From: Bryum argenteum
Taxonomy: Eukaryota > Streptophyta > Bryopsida > Bryales > Bryaceae
Direction of reading: 5' to 3'
DNA length: 64,000 nucleotides
NCBI GenBank assembly: GCA_037043015.1
Contig: CM073322.1
Location: 31,057,864 to 31,121,863, forward strand
Positions 12,365 through 23,739 of this stretch are shown in pieces. The notes below the pieces were generated by a model. The model was given only the letters and a program-made list of their open reading frames with translations. It had not been told where the DNA came from and searched no databases. Position numbers and translations under genes: made by a program. Position 1 is the first letter of the stretch, and every line of letters starts with the position of its first letter.

Positions 12365-13970
12365 TCAGGAGGGGATCAGGAATGCCCGAATACGCTGCAA
12401 TAATTCCGCTTTCACATTATCGGGTACCATTGCTGCAACAGTCCGTTCCACGTGAGCCAACAGTGACAAAGCAACCTTGTCACCGGAAGATTACAAGGAC
12501 CCTGACAGATATCAACCTGACTAATAAGATGAGAATGTTAGGTGAACGAACCTCTGCCCTTTGGGGTAATAGTACGAACAAGGTCATCCACCGTGATGTT
12601 GCTACGACCTTTCTTTCTCGTGAAAGCCCTGCAAATCAACAAACGAAAATGACCTCGGAGTTGTTTCTGATATCTACCGAAACTACAAAAGTCGAAAATA
12701 TGCAGAAGAAGTCGAAAATCTGTTGCATATTTCACAAGGATGATGATGAGTCGTGTGACAGTGACGAGGAGGATGATGATGACAAGGGTAAAGGCAAGGA
12801 GCAAGATCGTCACTCTGGTTGTAATCACGCCAATGGCCAGCATTCCGAACATGGTTCTACTTCCAGCTCCTAGTTTCTACCGAAACTACAAAAGTATATC
12901 ATCGTAAACGCAAAGATCCGAAAGACGAGTATGGAAGTCTCTGCAAATTACACTGTTACTGCTGACTTATTTCTCGAAAGAGTTGGTACCCCCACATGAA
13001 GTGCAGGTCTTCAAAGCAACCACCAAGGGTACCGCTTAAGCAGCACGATGATGCGGACACTAAGATGCATGATTTTTTTTTTTTTTTTTTGAAACAACAC
13101 TAGACTCTACTGTCTATCAAGTATGCGTTCCAATGTAGAAATGCCATAGAAGGATCAGTATGTAAATGGTGCTGCTATCAGATACAGGATATTCGATGCA
13201 TTACAATCTTGCCCGATGTAACGTAGTTCACACCTGATAGAAAAAAAGAGCTGGGGAGACTAACCTGCATTGGGCCTTAAGTTCATCTCTCCAGCCACAT
13301 TCAATGAGTCGTTCTCGCAACAACTCCTTCAATCTCTCTTTCTCCCCGCTCTCTATCAACTGCAGCATCCAATTCAGCGTATTATTGAATAAACCCAACC
13401 CTTTTCCATGAAAACCAGTCTTCTAAAAGCAACCCGTGTCAAAACAACAGTAACCTCTACGATCAACACTGCCACTCCATTCTCTCCGATGGTAAGATAC
13501 ATGTCAATTTATAAAATAAACACCCCTGAGAACATCGTCTGTCAGGTATCAAGCAAAAGAATTGACAAAGACATCGATAGAGCGCAATCTTCAGTACCTT
13601 CAAGACATCTCTTCATTTGGCAACGAATAACACGTAAAACTTCGACAATTTGGCAAGAGGAACCAGTGCTTCCACAGCACTTTCAATTTCTTTAAGGCCA
13701 GCAATGTTCGGAGAAGCATGATATCATAGCAAAAAGCACAAGCATGACAATATAGAACAGAGATACAGAGCATACGAACCTTAATATTGATAATTTCCTG
13801 AAGCGTAGGTTCAACTACTTCCCTGTCGTCATCGGCATCAGGCGTTGGCGGCCTATTGACGGAAGCCCTCCTGCAGCGCCATGGACACCAGAATAAATAA
13901 AACACTGAAGCGAATGGAAAACCCTAAACGACGCACCTCCGTCACTGACGAATCGCAGCATAACTTACAT
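12365..13970 (-). CDS. ENY2: ENY2/SUS1 transcription-export factor
   Basis: Small helical protein shared by the SAGA deubiquitinase module and the TREX-2 mRNA export complex at the nuclear pore. Coding exons in transcript order: 13970-13969, 13870-13780, 13359-13265, 12628-12552, 12432-12365; phases close to give 110 residues, the usual length. Landmarks: SVNRPPTPD at the N-terminus, [21 protein letters not shown] (52-54), [13 protein letters not shown] and the end RIRAFLIPS. The start codon is split: exon 1 ends in AT before GTAAGT, and G13870 completes ATG. A stop lies in frame upstream, so this Met is first. Unspliced RNA would read ATG TAA. Intron 3 (13264-12629) carries a fragment of the PP1 inhibitor gene about 45 bp from its 3' splice site, plus a poly-T tract. 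Confidence 0.93.
12673..12895 (+). pseudogene. PP1 inhibitor-3 fragment inserted in ENY2 intron
   Basis: Positions 12693-12875 copy 18606-18791 of the intact PP1 inhibitor-3 gene, with one 3-bp deletion and about two substitutions. The copy covers the last 60 or so codons and the stop but neither the PP1-binding KKVSW motif nor a poly-A tail. It is flanked by a perfect 20-bp direct repeat, TCTACCGAAACTACAAAAGT, at 12673-12692 and 12876-12895. It lies antisense to ENY2 inside intron 3. It reads open with antisense ENY2 sequence from an ATG at 12382, which is probably incidental. Confidence 0.9.
13071..13200 (-). mobile_element. possible short A-tailed retroelement
   Basis: A run of about 18 T at 13073-13090 is followed by GAAACAAC. 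Read on the minus strand this is a sequence ending TGTTTC plus poly-A, like the SINE-like insertion at 46908-47145. GATGCAT occurs just before the tract and again at 13194-13200 and could be a target duplication. The body of about 110 bp shows no clear promoter boxes. It lies in ENY2 intron 3. Confidence 0.35.
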
Positions 13971-14470
13971 GGCTGGATGGAGCAAGGATGGCGCGCTGAA
14001 CACAACCACTGATAACAACCAGGCTCAACAAGGTGTATGAACGATGCAGCGACACCATCAATGCTACGATGCGCCCTGGATCTTCGTCTCTTCCTGTAAC
14101 TTAACCAATGGCTGGTAGCGCAAAAGGGGAACAAGTGTGTTGATGCTCTTTTGAGTGAGCGGCTGGCAGGCTAGCTGCTCGTTCAGTTGCTTACTTGTGC
14201 GCGCACGCATCACCGACGAGATGGTGGAGTGTGCAGAGGCTCAGCGAAAGCAATGGCGATGGCGATGGAGAGCTCCAAACCCTAATTATAGTCACCACCA
14301 TTCTCATCAACTTCTTATAATCGGAGTAATATAGTTCATTGTCTCTCTTTGTCTCTCTTTGTACCTTTATGTTTTGAAAATTAGGCCAAGAATTACCCAC
14401 ATTCAAATTCATATTTAGTGTTGTTTGCACCAATTGATGTAAAACGGCAATAAATTTTCTAAAGTTTTGA
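13971..14470. other. ENY2 5' leader and promoter region
   Basis: Contains the ENY2 5' untranslated exon upstream of the split start codon and presumably its promoter. No further gene is supported. Confidence 0.4.
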
Positions 14471-14705
14471 TTAACCCTTAAAAGTCCCTTGGGGATGGTA
14501 TGTACGCTGTCGTATAATTAGGATTTGCTACCAACAAGAAACTCTAAACTGGAATCGTAATTGCTTACTAGAATCCCATTAAAATTCAAATGTCAACTTC
14601 TTCTTTGAACTCAAACCCATTAAAGGTGTGCATTCACTCCAAATACAACCAAAATACACCGTATTCTACTGGTCGCCACGGCATTCTCAGACCTTTAAGG
14701 GTTAA
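14471..14705. mobile_element. TTAA-bounded miniature element, copy H (235 bp)
   Basis: Ends are TTAACCCTTAAAAGTCC (14471) and CTTTAAGGGTTAA (to 14705). Same terminal rules as copy A but a different, shorter interior, so it is a separate subfamily mobilised by the same ends. No other flanking repeat is seen. Confidence 0.8.
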
Positions 14706-14854
14706 AGCCTTTACTAAGTTTGCCCCCCCCCCCCCCTCTTTAAGTATTCTACATAGTTGTTTGCTCAGTAAAAAAAATCATCAAAAATAAAAAGTTATGG
14801 CAAACCCTATATGGTGTGGCTACACTTAATATAATTTTTAGTGTAGAGTTTTTA

Positions 14855-14920
14855 CGTCCATTTTCTAAAACTAGCAAAGGCCACGTGTGGAGGTTTCGTA
14901 AGTATTTTAGAAAATGGACG
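14855..14920. repeat. 16-bp perfect inverted repeat
   Basis: CGTCCATTTTCTAAAA at 14855-14870 pairs with TTTTAGAAAATGGACG at 14905-14920. The 34-bp spacer holds the palindrome CCACGTGTGG. It would form a hairpin in single-stranded DNA or RNA. Its role is unknown; it may be a very small transposon remnant. Confidence 0.6.
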
Positions 14921-15499
14921 GTAGTTATGGATTTATGAGCTGACCCTCTTCGTTTCACACTCGGGTGCTTAGTGGATATAGGTGCGTATTTTACGTATGA
15001 AATACATCGTGTGTACGTAATAATCATATGGCCCGCATACACACTATTGATCTTATCAAATCATCATGTAACGTGGCAGTTGTTGTGATGATTTGTTCAG
15101 CACCCCCTTGTTACACTAGAAGATTACGTAAAACCATGTCGTTTTTGTGCAATCGCTCTCTTGGCTTGAACGACCCCTATCTCACAAGCTCATTTGCAAG
15201 TCTTTTCACTTCGTCTTGCGTATCGTGTTTTTCCCTTGCAATTGAACGTATGTTTGTTCAGGGAGATGTCCTTGTCTGCCGTAAGGTGGGAGCGCTCATT
15301 ATTAAATACCGTTGTTCTAGCCTTGTGTGATGTCCTCAAACCTCATGTGAAAAGATAAAATACTATGTATCGTCTTGTGATTCCCGTGCTCATAAGAGTA
15401 GTCTTTTCAAACCACAACATTGTCTGTAGTGAAATGTTAGCATAGAAAGGAGTATAGTATCTATAGTTTTAACTGATGTTGTCAACGCAATCAATGTGA

Positions 15500-15733
15500 G
15501 TCTACGGCGGGTAAGCGTTCGTAGCAGCTACCAAGGAGGATGGAGGAGGGGTAATGAGCCCCCTAATTTTTTGATGTATAGACATTAAATGCCAAGGAGT
15601 AGGCTTCCAAGGGTAACTTGGGGTCGTAGACTTCAAATTTGAATTCAAAATTATCAAAAATGGCATTGGGAGGTCCCCACGGATTCTAGGGTGCCTCCTT
15701 AGTAGCTGCCACGAACTATTGCCCGTCTACGGC
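15500..15733. mobile_element. MITE with 9-bp target duplication
   Basis: The element at 15509-15724 (216 bp) begins GGGTAAGCGTTCGTAGCAG and ends with the inverse of GGGCAATAGTTCGTGGCAG; the inverted ends match over about 30 bp with a few changes. The 9-bp direct repeat GTCTACGGC flanks it at 15500-15508 and 15725-15733. A 9-bp duplication is typical of Mutator-like elements. It has no ORF and differs from the TTAA family. Confidence 0.75.
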
Positions 15734-15789
15734 ATGAACTAGTTTGGCCAATAGGGGAGAGACTTCAAGATACAAAGGCTAAATTTTTC

Positions 15790-16310
15790 CAATTTTGTGA
15801 TATGTCTGACATTGTGGGTGCCATAGACGAGATGCACATAGCGATTTCGAAGCCTCATTTTGTTACCCTCATATTACTACCACTTTAAAAGTGGGGACTA
15901 TACTTTGAATTGTGATGCTCTTGTAGATTGAGGTGGACAATTCATGAATTTGTACTTGTCATGCGCAGTCTACAAATGATTCCCATATGCTCCGTAGATC
16001 CTCATTGTACAACTTCAGAATGCAAAACACCCTCTTGGGAGGTATTCAATCCATTTATGGTTTTTCGCCTTACATTGTAGGAGTCTTGAGTTACCCTTTG
16101 TTGTAGAGGCTCACGGTGTCGCACAAAATACCAAGTCAACTTTTGGTGGTAGACAACCTATTCAACAGGAGCTATGGGAGGCCAAAAGCGGCAAGAGTTG
16201 GGTATATATTTGGCTACGGAGTGACATCCACAATAGTAAGAGGAAGAAGTATAAAACACATAATTGAGCCCATGGTATTATTTATTTTGTTTGTTGAAAT
16301 CTTGTATTAG
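15790..16310 (+). pseudogene. degraded PIF/Harbinger-like transposase
   Basis: Broken frames recall the catalytic domain of Harbinger transposases: VGAIDEMHIAI near 15805-15845 (compare the family's VGAIDGTHI), YPLL near 16090, and FNRSYGRPKAARVGYIFGYG near 16158-16215 (compare the family's FN..S..R..VE..FG). Stops and frameshifts separate the pieces. The call rests on remembered motif patterns, not on an alignment. A Myb-like frame on the opposite strand at 17085-17417 fits the two-gene layout of these elements. Confidence 0.45.
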
Positions 16311-16686
16311 ATTGAAGCAGTGCGATACATAACAAAACCTTAAACTTCAATGCCTTGCTATGAAACAATACTATTACCATACATTGTTATCGTAGTGCAC
16401 AGTTTTTGTAATACTTTTAACTATTGGTTGTCTTGGATATAGAGTGCGGTGGTAAAGGACTTAAAAGCTTTATATCATTTGATGCTATGACCACATGGGA
16501 GCTAGGTGGTGAGAGTGGGAACCTCGAGTTCCTTTGCTTCCGGAGCACCCTCCGAAAGATATAACGGATGGTACCTAGGCATTTAGAAAACTCGTGAATG
16601 GGGTTGTCCTTTGGAGTAGTGCACACCAATTGATCTTCCGTAGTAAGCTTCAATTTCCTATGCCAGGGTAGCATGTATATTTCTAC

Positions 16687-17055
16687 TTAACCCTTAAAGG
16701 CGCTTGTCAGCCCCTCGGGCTGTTTTCCAGCAGAATCTTGCCTGTAGCTCTTTTTATTCTCAATTTTTCACTTATTTTTGTATATCATTCTGGTCACCTT
16801 TTTGTGATGCATCTACAAAGTGAACTCCTACAATTCAAATGGCAATTTGTATGAGTGATTTGTACTTTGAAAGGATTGTGGTAGGTAGGTTGGGATTGCA
16901 CAAAACCTTGTAGGAGGTTGCAAACTCATCATTAGTTGGTTTATTCATGCTGCCCAAGTTCAAAAAGTGCACTATTCATGTTGCCCAAGTCCAAAAGATG
17001 CTGAGATCCAATTTCGGGCTCCCCATTGAACAGTGGAAGGACATTTAAGGGTTAA
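16687..17055. mobile_element. TTAA-bounded miniature element, copy C
   Basis: A 369-bp copy in the orientation opposite to copy A, with TTAA at 16687-16690 and 17052-17055. It appears to have inserted between the Harbinger-like transposase remains and the Myb-like frame. Confidence 0.85.
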
Positions 17056-17084
17056 TATGGTCAAGTCGTTACTCAAAAGTGAGC

Positions 17085-17417
17085 TCAATTGTACCAAATA
17101 AGATACCATTTCACTTTGTCCATGATGGACACTCTTGCATTTTCATTGGTTGTTGATAAATTCTCATACATCCTCCGACGCTTTTCTCTCTCGTACAACA
17201 TTTGTTCTGAAAACAATTTCAGTTGTACCTCCATCTTTGAACGCTCTAACTCACGGCTAGCCTCTGCAATATCCTGCATTTTGGCGGTGATGATGGAGCC
17301 GGTAGCTTTGGTTGCTTCAATAATCACAAGTTGGCCTGACACATTCTTCCGTCTAACGCTAGTACTTCCCGAGCGTCTATGAACAACAAATTGAGAAGTG
17401 TCTAAAGAACTTACCAA
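17085..17417 (-). pseudogene. Myb/trihelix-like C-terminal fragment
   Basis: A 110-codon frame contains a charged helical segment (AEASRELERSKMEVQLKLF, then YEREKRRRMYENL). This resembles the tail of the Myb/SANT-like proteins encoded by Harbinger transposons and related plant trihelix proteins. The DNA-binding triple helix is not seen, and upstream continuation (17420-17560) has stops. It may be a remnant of the second gene of the Harbinger-like element. Confidence 0.35.
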
Positions 17418-18432
17418 TTGTAGATTTGCCCCTGGAGGCAGGTTGTGGAATGGTCGCTATAGGCGACTGCTAGAGGCATCTGGCTGGACTGTAGGCCTTG
17501 GAGGTGTCAACATGCTTCAACAAGGCAATTGGGGAGGTGATGACGCCTATATGGTATTGAGAGATTCAGATTGCAAAGCGTCTTATATTATTTTCAGTAT
17601 TGGGTTTACTGTGAACCTCGTCTATGTCTTCTTCTCTATGTCTTCTTCTTTGTCATGTATTTTCATTGATTAGTAAATAGAGAATGAACTAGTGATACTT
17701 TAGTGTTTGTACATATGGGGTACAATAAAGGTAAGTGTAGGGAGATCAAATCTTCAAGCAAAGATCTTGACATGCTCGCTTATGAAGGGTGCCTACCTTT
17801 TGGTGCTCATACCTTATGTTTGGTTGAAACTTACAAATCTTAAATGAAGAAGAAAGCTCGAACTCAAATTAGTTGAAACCTAAACACTCAAAACATGATT
17901 GGTTTGAGTAAACTTGTTGACCGAGCACTCATCTTCTCCAAGTTCAACCACTGACAACAACCGACGTTGGTAATTTGGATGCCAAATTTGGATCCACCCG
18001 TGATTGCGGGGCCGGGCGGACACAGAAAAAGAGAAGATCACGGCGGAATGTGCCAATGACTCCCCACTCTAATCCATCCACACGTGGACGCCACTCTAAC
18101 TCCTCGTTCCTTCCACACCCCAAACCCTAATCACGCGTGCACCCGACAGAATCGACGCAGCATCTTTCCGGAATCCCCACTTCCTTGAGATTGGAGTCAC
18201 ATTGCAGTGGCGTACCTCACCCATCTCCTAGAATCGCCCACACAATTTACCTTGCACTCAAAAAACTGCCCGCCCCACTCCGCACTCTGTGAGAGATTGC
18301 CGTCAAGGGTAGTCTAATGTCGATGCGTTGAGTGGAGGGCAAGAATGCCAACAGGTCCTGAGCAAGAAACGATCCATTGGGTTCGCGATGCTGTGGAGCT
18401 CGTGACAGGGTTTGATATCGGAGATATTAGCG
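17418..18432. other. upstream region of PP1 inhibitor-3
   Basis: No gene is recognised. The last 350 bp are GC-richer, include CACACGTGG near 18080, and probably hold the promoter and 5' leader of the PP1 inhibitor gene. Confidence 0.35.
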
Positions 18433-18789
18433 ATGGCGCAAGCTCAGAGGGTTTCGGTCACTGCCACTGAGACCCTGCAAGTGCATGAGCCGAAGCCATC
18501 GCCCGAGCAGCAGCAGCCACCTCCACCAGAAGTGCAGACGGTGACGCTACGATTGGCACCTCGCATGAAGAAGAAAGTCTCCTGGCGAGAGGATACGGTT
18601 GATAACGAAGATATGCAGAAGAAGAAGTCGAAAATCTGTTGCATATTTCACAAGGATGATGATGAGTCGTGTGACAGTGACGAGGAGGATGATGATGACA
18701 AGGGTAAAGGCAAGGAGCAAGATCGTCACTCTGATTGTAATCACGCCAATGGCCAGCATTCCGAACATGGTTCTACTTCCAGCTCCTAG
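18433..18789 (+). CDS. protein phosphatase 1 inhibitor-3 (PPP1R11-like)
   Basis: Small heat-stable regulator of type 1 protein phosphatase, related to human PPP1R11 and Arabidopsis inhibitor-3. One uninterrupted exon of 118 residues. The start is the ATG in GCGATGGCG at 18433; no ATG lies in frame just upstream. Visible parts: a Pro/Gln-rich N-terminal region (about 20-36); the PP1-docking KKVSW at 47-51 followed by REDTVDNE; the family's basic-Cys motif [10 protein letters not shown] at 63-72; a Ser/Asp/Glu acidic run (75-89); and a His/Ser-rich tail. The proteins are intrinsically disordered and bind PP1 by the RVxF-type motif. Its 3' half was copied into the ENY2 intron 6 kb away. Confidence 0.9.
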   Translation: MAQAQRVSVTATETLQVHEPKPSPEQQQPPPPEVQTVTLRLAPRMKKKVSWREDTVDNEDMQKKKSKICCIFHKDDDESCDSDEEDDDDKGKGKEQDRHSDCNHANGQHSEHGSTSSS

Positions 18790-21112
18790 TTCGAATTATG
18801 GGTTAACTCCTGCCGAGTGTACCTGTGATCGTCGAATCATTTGATGCAGGACTTTTCAGGTATTAAGGCTACACAGACGCTATGATACTTGCTTCAGAAG
18901 TCCCTGTATTCCATTGTGAATTGTAGGCTTGCAAATTTCTGCGGAATCTGTACATGGATTCAGGCGTTAGGCTTGTCGTTACATACGTAGGAGGACTTGC
19001 ATCAGAAGGACAGGCTCCTCAGTATGTCAGTAATCATTGACATGTTGCATATACTCATGATACTCACGGTGCAGACTGGCACTTTGTGATTGATCAAACC
19101 TTTTGAACGTTTACAGCTTTCAATCTGAAGCAGTTCTGAAACCATGATGAGTGTCATAGCTCCGAGATGTTGTATGTCGTTGTTTTGCTTTTCAGGCCTG
19201 TCGGTGGAACAGAGGAAATCAAAATGCTCCTGAAAGGATGTTATTGTTTCGCTTGCTATGATGCGAGGTGGTCTTGAAGAGAACTGTCTGTAGATTGGGA
19301 CGAGTTAATGCTGATGATGAAGCTCGAGACAGGAAAAGCATGTAGACGTGCTTATGGTTTCGGTTGGCAATTCCTGCAGTGTTTGTTGTCGTAGTAAGGA
19401 TTGTTGCTTGCCTTTCGGTTTGAATTTGACTCACTCGGATGGAGCTTATTGAACAGGTTAACAATCAAATCGATTTGTGGCAGTTGATGAACTATAATTA
19501 CTTGATTATACTGCATCGTAGGATCCTTCATATCACCTTTTCTCCTGCTGAGCATTGAAGTTCGTACGCATTTCCTTCTCCTGCCAAGCATTCAATTCAA
19601 AAGTCCATAGTCTTGGTGCTTTGGATGAGATGGTGAGGAACTCATATTCAGACACACCATTATGTTTACCGATTTCTTGTTCATGTAGTCAATCTAGAGT
19701 AGTGGTCAAACCTGAAAATTTTCAATTTGAGGTTTTATGATTTATATTTAGTTCAAGAAACTCCCAAATTGGAAAACCAATAATCGGTTCAATTTGAGGT
19801 TTTATGATTTATATTTAGTTCAAGAAACTCCGAAATTGGAACACCATTAACCTTGAAAACAAGGTGGTTTGGTTTTTTGGGATGACATTTTGAGATTGAG
19901 ATTCAATCCTCAATTCTCTTCATTGGATCAAATATTGTATACAATTTTGCATAGGCAAACATACAAGATTAATCAATAAAAGTAATGGACTAATAAATGA
20001 GAGTTTTGACACTATTGATGTAACAACCTTGTTACAATTGCCATGAATGACTCTTGTAAAGTTGATTCTTCCCCTTGCAATATTGACTTATGTTCTAAAT
20101 GGTTCATAAAGAATTTCTAAACCGCCCTTGTGGAGTTAATTCCTCCCACGACAAAATCAACTTGTGTTTTGAATGGCTCGCGAGGAATTTTATGGTGAGC
20201 TATACAGAGCATTTTCAAATTTGCAGTTGCCTATACTTGCTTGGGAAATTCTCAAGTAAGGAGTTGTTACACCCATGAAGTCCCCTACCTGACGTCGGGT
20301 CTCAATATGGTGTACCCCTTCTTTGTTCGACTTCGCCCTCCTCGGGTCACATTCCTCATTGGTCAACAGTCTAAAGAACCAAGGGGTTTGAAAAAATAAC
20401 TTAGATGTGTTATAAAATATGGATTTCGCAACCCTTATGATGTAGAGCTCTGAAGCTAATATGAAGACCTTCAACCCTATATTAGATCTGTACGATTAAA
20501 TTTCCTAAAACATGTAATATTTGTTTCATAATTAATTAAATAGAGTAAAACTCTGAAAATCAATATAAAATGTACTTCTTATTATTAATAATTGGAAACT
20601 GGAGTGATGGGCTGAAATCACATATTGATAAAATCGAGAGAGGCCACGAGTAACCTATGAGGAACCATATTAGTTCCCCAAAATAGTAAGGTTTCCTACA
20701 CTAAAAAAGCTTGCTCCGCTTGCGTTTTGAGGCTTATTGTGAACAATCTATGAATCCAAAAGAGGTTTTGTAAAGTGGATGTGGTTCCCAACTCACCAAA
20801 CTTCTAGAATGTTAAATTTTTTTTCTTCCAAAAAAACATTGTTTTGTCTGGGTACAGCCACAAAATGGTGGACTGGGCTCTTAGGGGTTAAGGGTTTTGT
20901 TGATTCTACCATATTGATGAATCGGCTGAAATTGAAATAGAAAAGTCTGCTGCCATTGGATTTAGTGGTAAGTTACTAATGACAGCAACATCACCGACGA
21001 ACACCGAATTTGCACAGTAGTAAGTGGGCTTCAAGTCGGCGGCAAAGCCCCAACAAATTCTTCTCACCATTGCTGCATTGCAGTGAGAAAAATCGTGTGC
21101 GCGATCGGAGCT
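18790..21112. other. intergenic with tandem duplication
   Basis: No gene is supported. A block starting TTCAATTTGAGGTTTTATGA is repeated in tandem with a 67-bp period at about 19722-19850. TTAGGGGTTAA at 20881-20891 matches the right end of the larger TTAA-bounded elements, but no left end is clear. Confidence 0.5.
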
Positions 21113-23739
21113 ATGGCCGATGAGCGCAAGTGTGGAGCGAGAAAAATTCATTCAGCCCTCCAAATCTTCTGCCTTCTTCTCTTCTTCTTCGCCGTGTGTG
21201 TGAGATCCTTGGAGAGTGCGCCCATTTGCAGAGGAACCGATGCATGTAATCTCAGTGACCTGCTCTCCGATCCCCAACTATGGAGCCCAGGTGGGTCCGA
21301 TCGCTCAATCTCGCATCATGTTTCTTTTTGGCCCAATATTGAATAATGCGCAATGTCGGCATGCATATCTTTGTACTTTATGATGAGTTTCTCGATCGTT
21401 ACGAGATGCTACGCTGTAGCTCTGTAGCTCCTTGAGAATCGAGTTTTTTTCAGTGCACCAAAGTCTTCATCAATTCGCATGTAATGTACAAGATCTATAA
21501 GCATCGTAAACTTCAGTGATACATGACCTAAAGTCAGCATGTGACATTGTCAATTCCTGTAAGGGTGTTGCTAATTAGGTTTCCTTGGCTTTCAATTGGG
21601 TTAGGGCCTGCTTGAAAATGATGTTGATTTGTTGTTTGGCTGTACATCTCTGGATTCTATGCACGACTTTGTGGATTTGTTCAACGAATTCTTCACTTGC
21701 TTGACCTAATCTCAGTTTTGGAGTTTAAATTGATGGCCTGATCGCACCGTTGTGTTTTTTGCCACTTGGTGCAGGAGACAAAGGTTCACAATTGCATCGC
21801 GCAGTGCTAAACTCCTGGTGCAACCTCACAGTCCAAGACGCTGTATTGCATTCGCTGGAGCTTGAGGCTGATGCGTTTGTAGTGAAAAAAGAAAAGTTGA
21901 TATGTCTGGAAGCTATGGCAGAGAAGGAACAAAAGTGGGTGCAATCAGAGGCGGAACTCAAGCAGCGATGTTCAGGCGAGAAACGAGAGCTGCAACGAGC
22001 ATGCACGAAGAACGAGCTTTTGCTTCGATCCACGCTTACTGCAGAGCGAGAGAATGTAGCCGCAGACTTGGCTGCTTGTCGAGCCATTCAGAAGTCACTT
22101 ATAAGTGTGGAAGCATGCAATTACCAGAAACAGGTCGGGATCTCGAAATGCGAAGCTGAACGAGATTCCTGCGTTACGAAGCTTGCCTTCCAGGACGAGC
22201 TTGTGCTTCGAAAGTCGGAGGAAAAGCCACCACCCTGCTCCTGTGACGACTTACTCATTCCACACGAAGCTCGAGTGAGACGCTTGGAGGAAAGCCTTGG
22301 AACCTGCAGGTACAATACTTCCTCTGTAAAATGTCGATGAGCTTACTGTTTCTACTTTATAACTTGGAAAGGATGGTTACAGGTTTGAGAGATCTCAAGC
22401 CCTCGCTGCTGCTGAAGTTACACCTAAAATCGACGACCTCCAGTTGGTAGAACTAACTAGGAAGAACAAAGTATATTCCTCATTGCTAATGATTTTCGTC
22501 CCAATGTGCTTTGTGCTTGGAGCAGCTCTTGCAGCAGCACTTTGGGTTATTTGTAAGTGCACTGTCCCTTCGTTTTGTGCACTGATATTTATCCTGGCTG
22601 TATAAGCATGATGTTGAAGCTTGATTGCACCTGCAGCATCTGGGAAGGGTGAAAATAAAGGAGGTTCCTATCCAAATGATAAAGAAGTCGATTTCCCAGT
22701 AGATCTACCATTATTCAGTAGCGAGGACGCTTGTGTCGAGCTCGAGGCACTCTATGGGAAAGAGAAAGAGAGAGCTGAAAGTTCAAGCATATTAACGTCT
22801 CCGAACATAGACGGTTAGTACTTATATTCGCAAATGCTTCGTTCTGTTGATATAGAGCTGAAGGTGGAGGAGCATGAAAACAGTATTAAAATTTGGCACC
22901 CGTTTTTTCCAGGGGAAGGTGATGTGTTCTTGTTGCTGCCACTCACTTTGAGTAGCGATCGGCGATTTGCTCTATTGAAGGGTGGAGGAGAGTTCACGCA
23001 GGATGTAGAGAAAGCACTAGTCTTCGGTAAGTGCATATTATCCCATTTCCTGTCCAGATTTTAAGATTCACTACAACGCATGATTACCTACCAATCTTCT
23101 TCAAGTGAAGCTCGAATTTGTGCAGAGCGTTATCAGTAACCCAAGTTTCGGTGTTTGATTGCAGTGAAAGAGCACATTAAGAAACTCGTAGTTGTGCTGT
23201 ACCACTCTGAAGGGTATGCGTTCTCTCAGAAGGCACTTGAAAAGGCACAATTAAAAGCCACTGAGGTTGCTCGCGAAACTGCTCCGGATCACCCGTGGGC
23301 CGGTGAGGTGGTTGTGCTGTGGGTAGACGATAAAAACTCGTTGCAGGTTAGTAATGCAAAGGGAGAGGTGGAGTCGGAGCTTTTACAATTGATAACGCAA
23401 CAACCTTGGGCTCAGTACTTGGAGCAACACGCACCCGCCAGTGCGTCAAACGGTAGGCACAATGGCGGGGGCTCCCAGCGCCAACGTGAGTTCCCCTCTG
23501 CCAGCGCTTCGCGACAGGGACCCTCACATGCGCAAGAGGTTAACACGCACTCTGCTTCACTCACCCTCCCCTCCATTCCGAGCTCTCACGGAGCTTTAGG
23601 ACAGAATACAAGCTATGGTGTGAGCAATGGGAACGGGAATGTGATAGGAGACTCGGAGGGCACATCGAGGCTAAGCAGATGGAATTCTCGTGAAAGTGGC
23701 AGTGAACGGAGACGGGAGATTTGGAAGTCTGACAATTAG
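21113..23739 (+). CDS. unknown single-pass membrane coiled-coil protein
   Basis: Not recognised. Exons 21113-21290, 21775-22309, 22383-22552, 22637-22813, 22856-23026 and 23165-23739 join in frame to give 601 residues. An N-terminal hydrophobic stretch (about 15-30, LQIFCLLLFFFAVCV) looks like a signal peptide. Residues 60-265 form a charged, helical, Cys-containing lumenal or extracellular region likely to coil. A transmembrane helix follows at about 268-294 (SSLLMIFVPMCFVLG then Ala-rich). The cytosolic part has a compact segment (about 354-480, VEEHENSIKIWHPFFPG, KEHIKKLVVVLYHSEG, WAGEVVVLWVDD), then a Ser/Asn/Gly-rich disordered tail with many Ser-Arg pairs. The start is the first ATG before the signal peptide. 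The function is unknown; a tether or receptor-like adaptor is possible. Confidence 0.8.
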
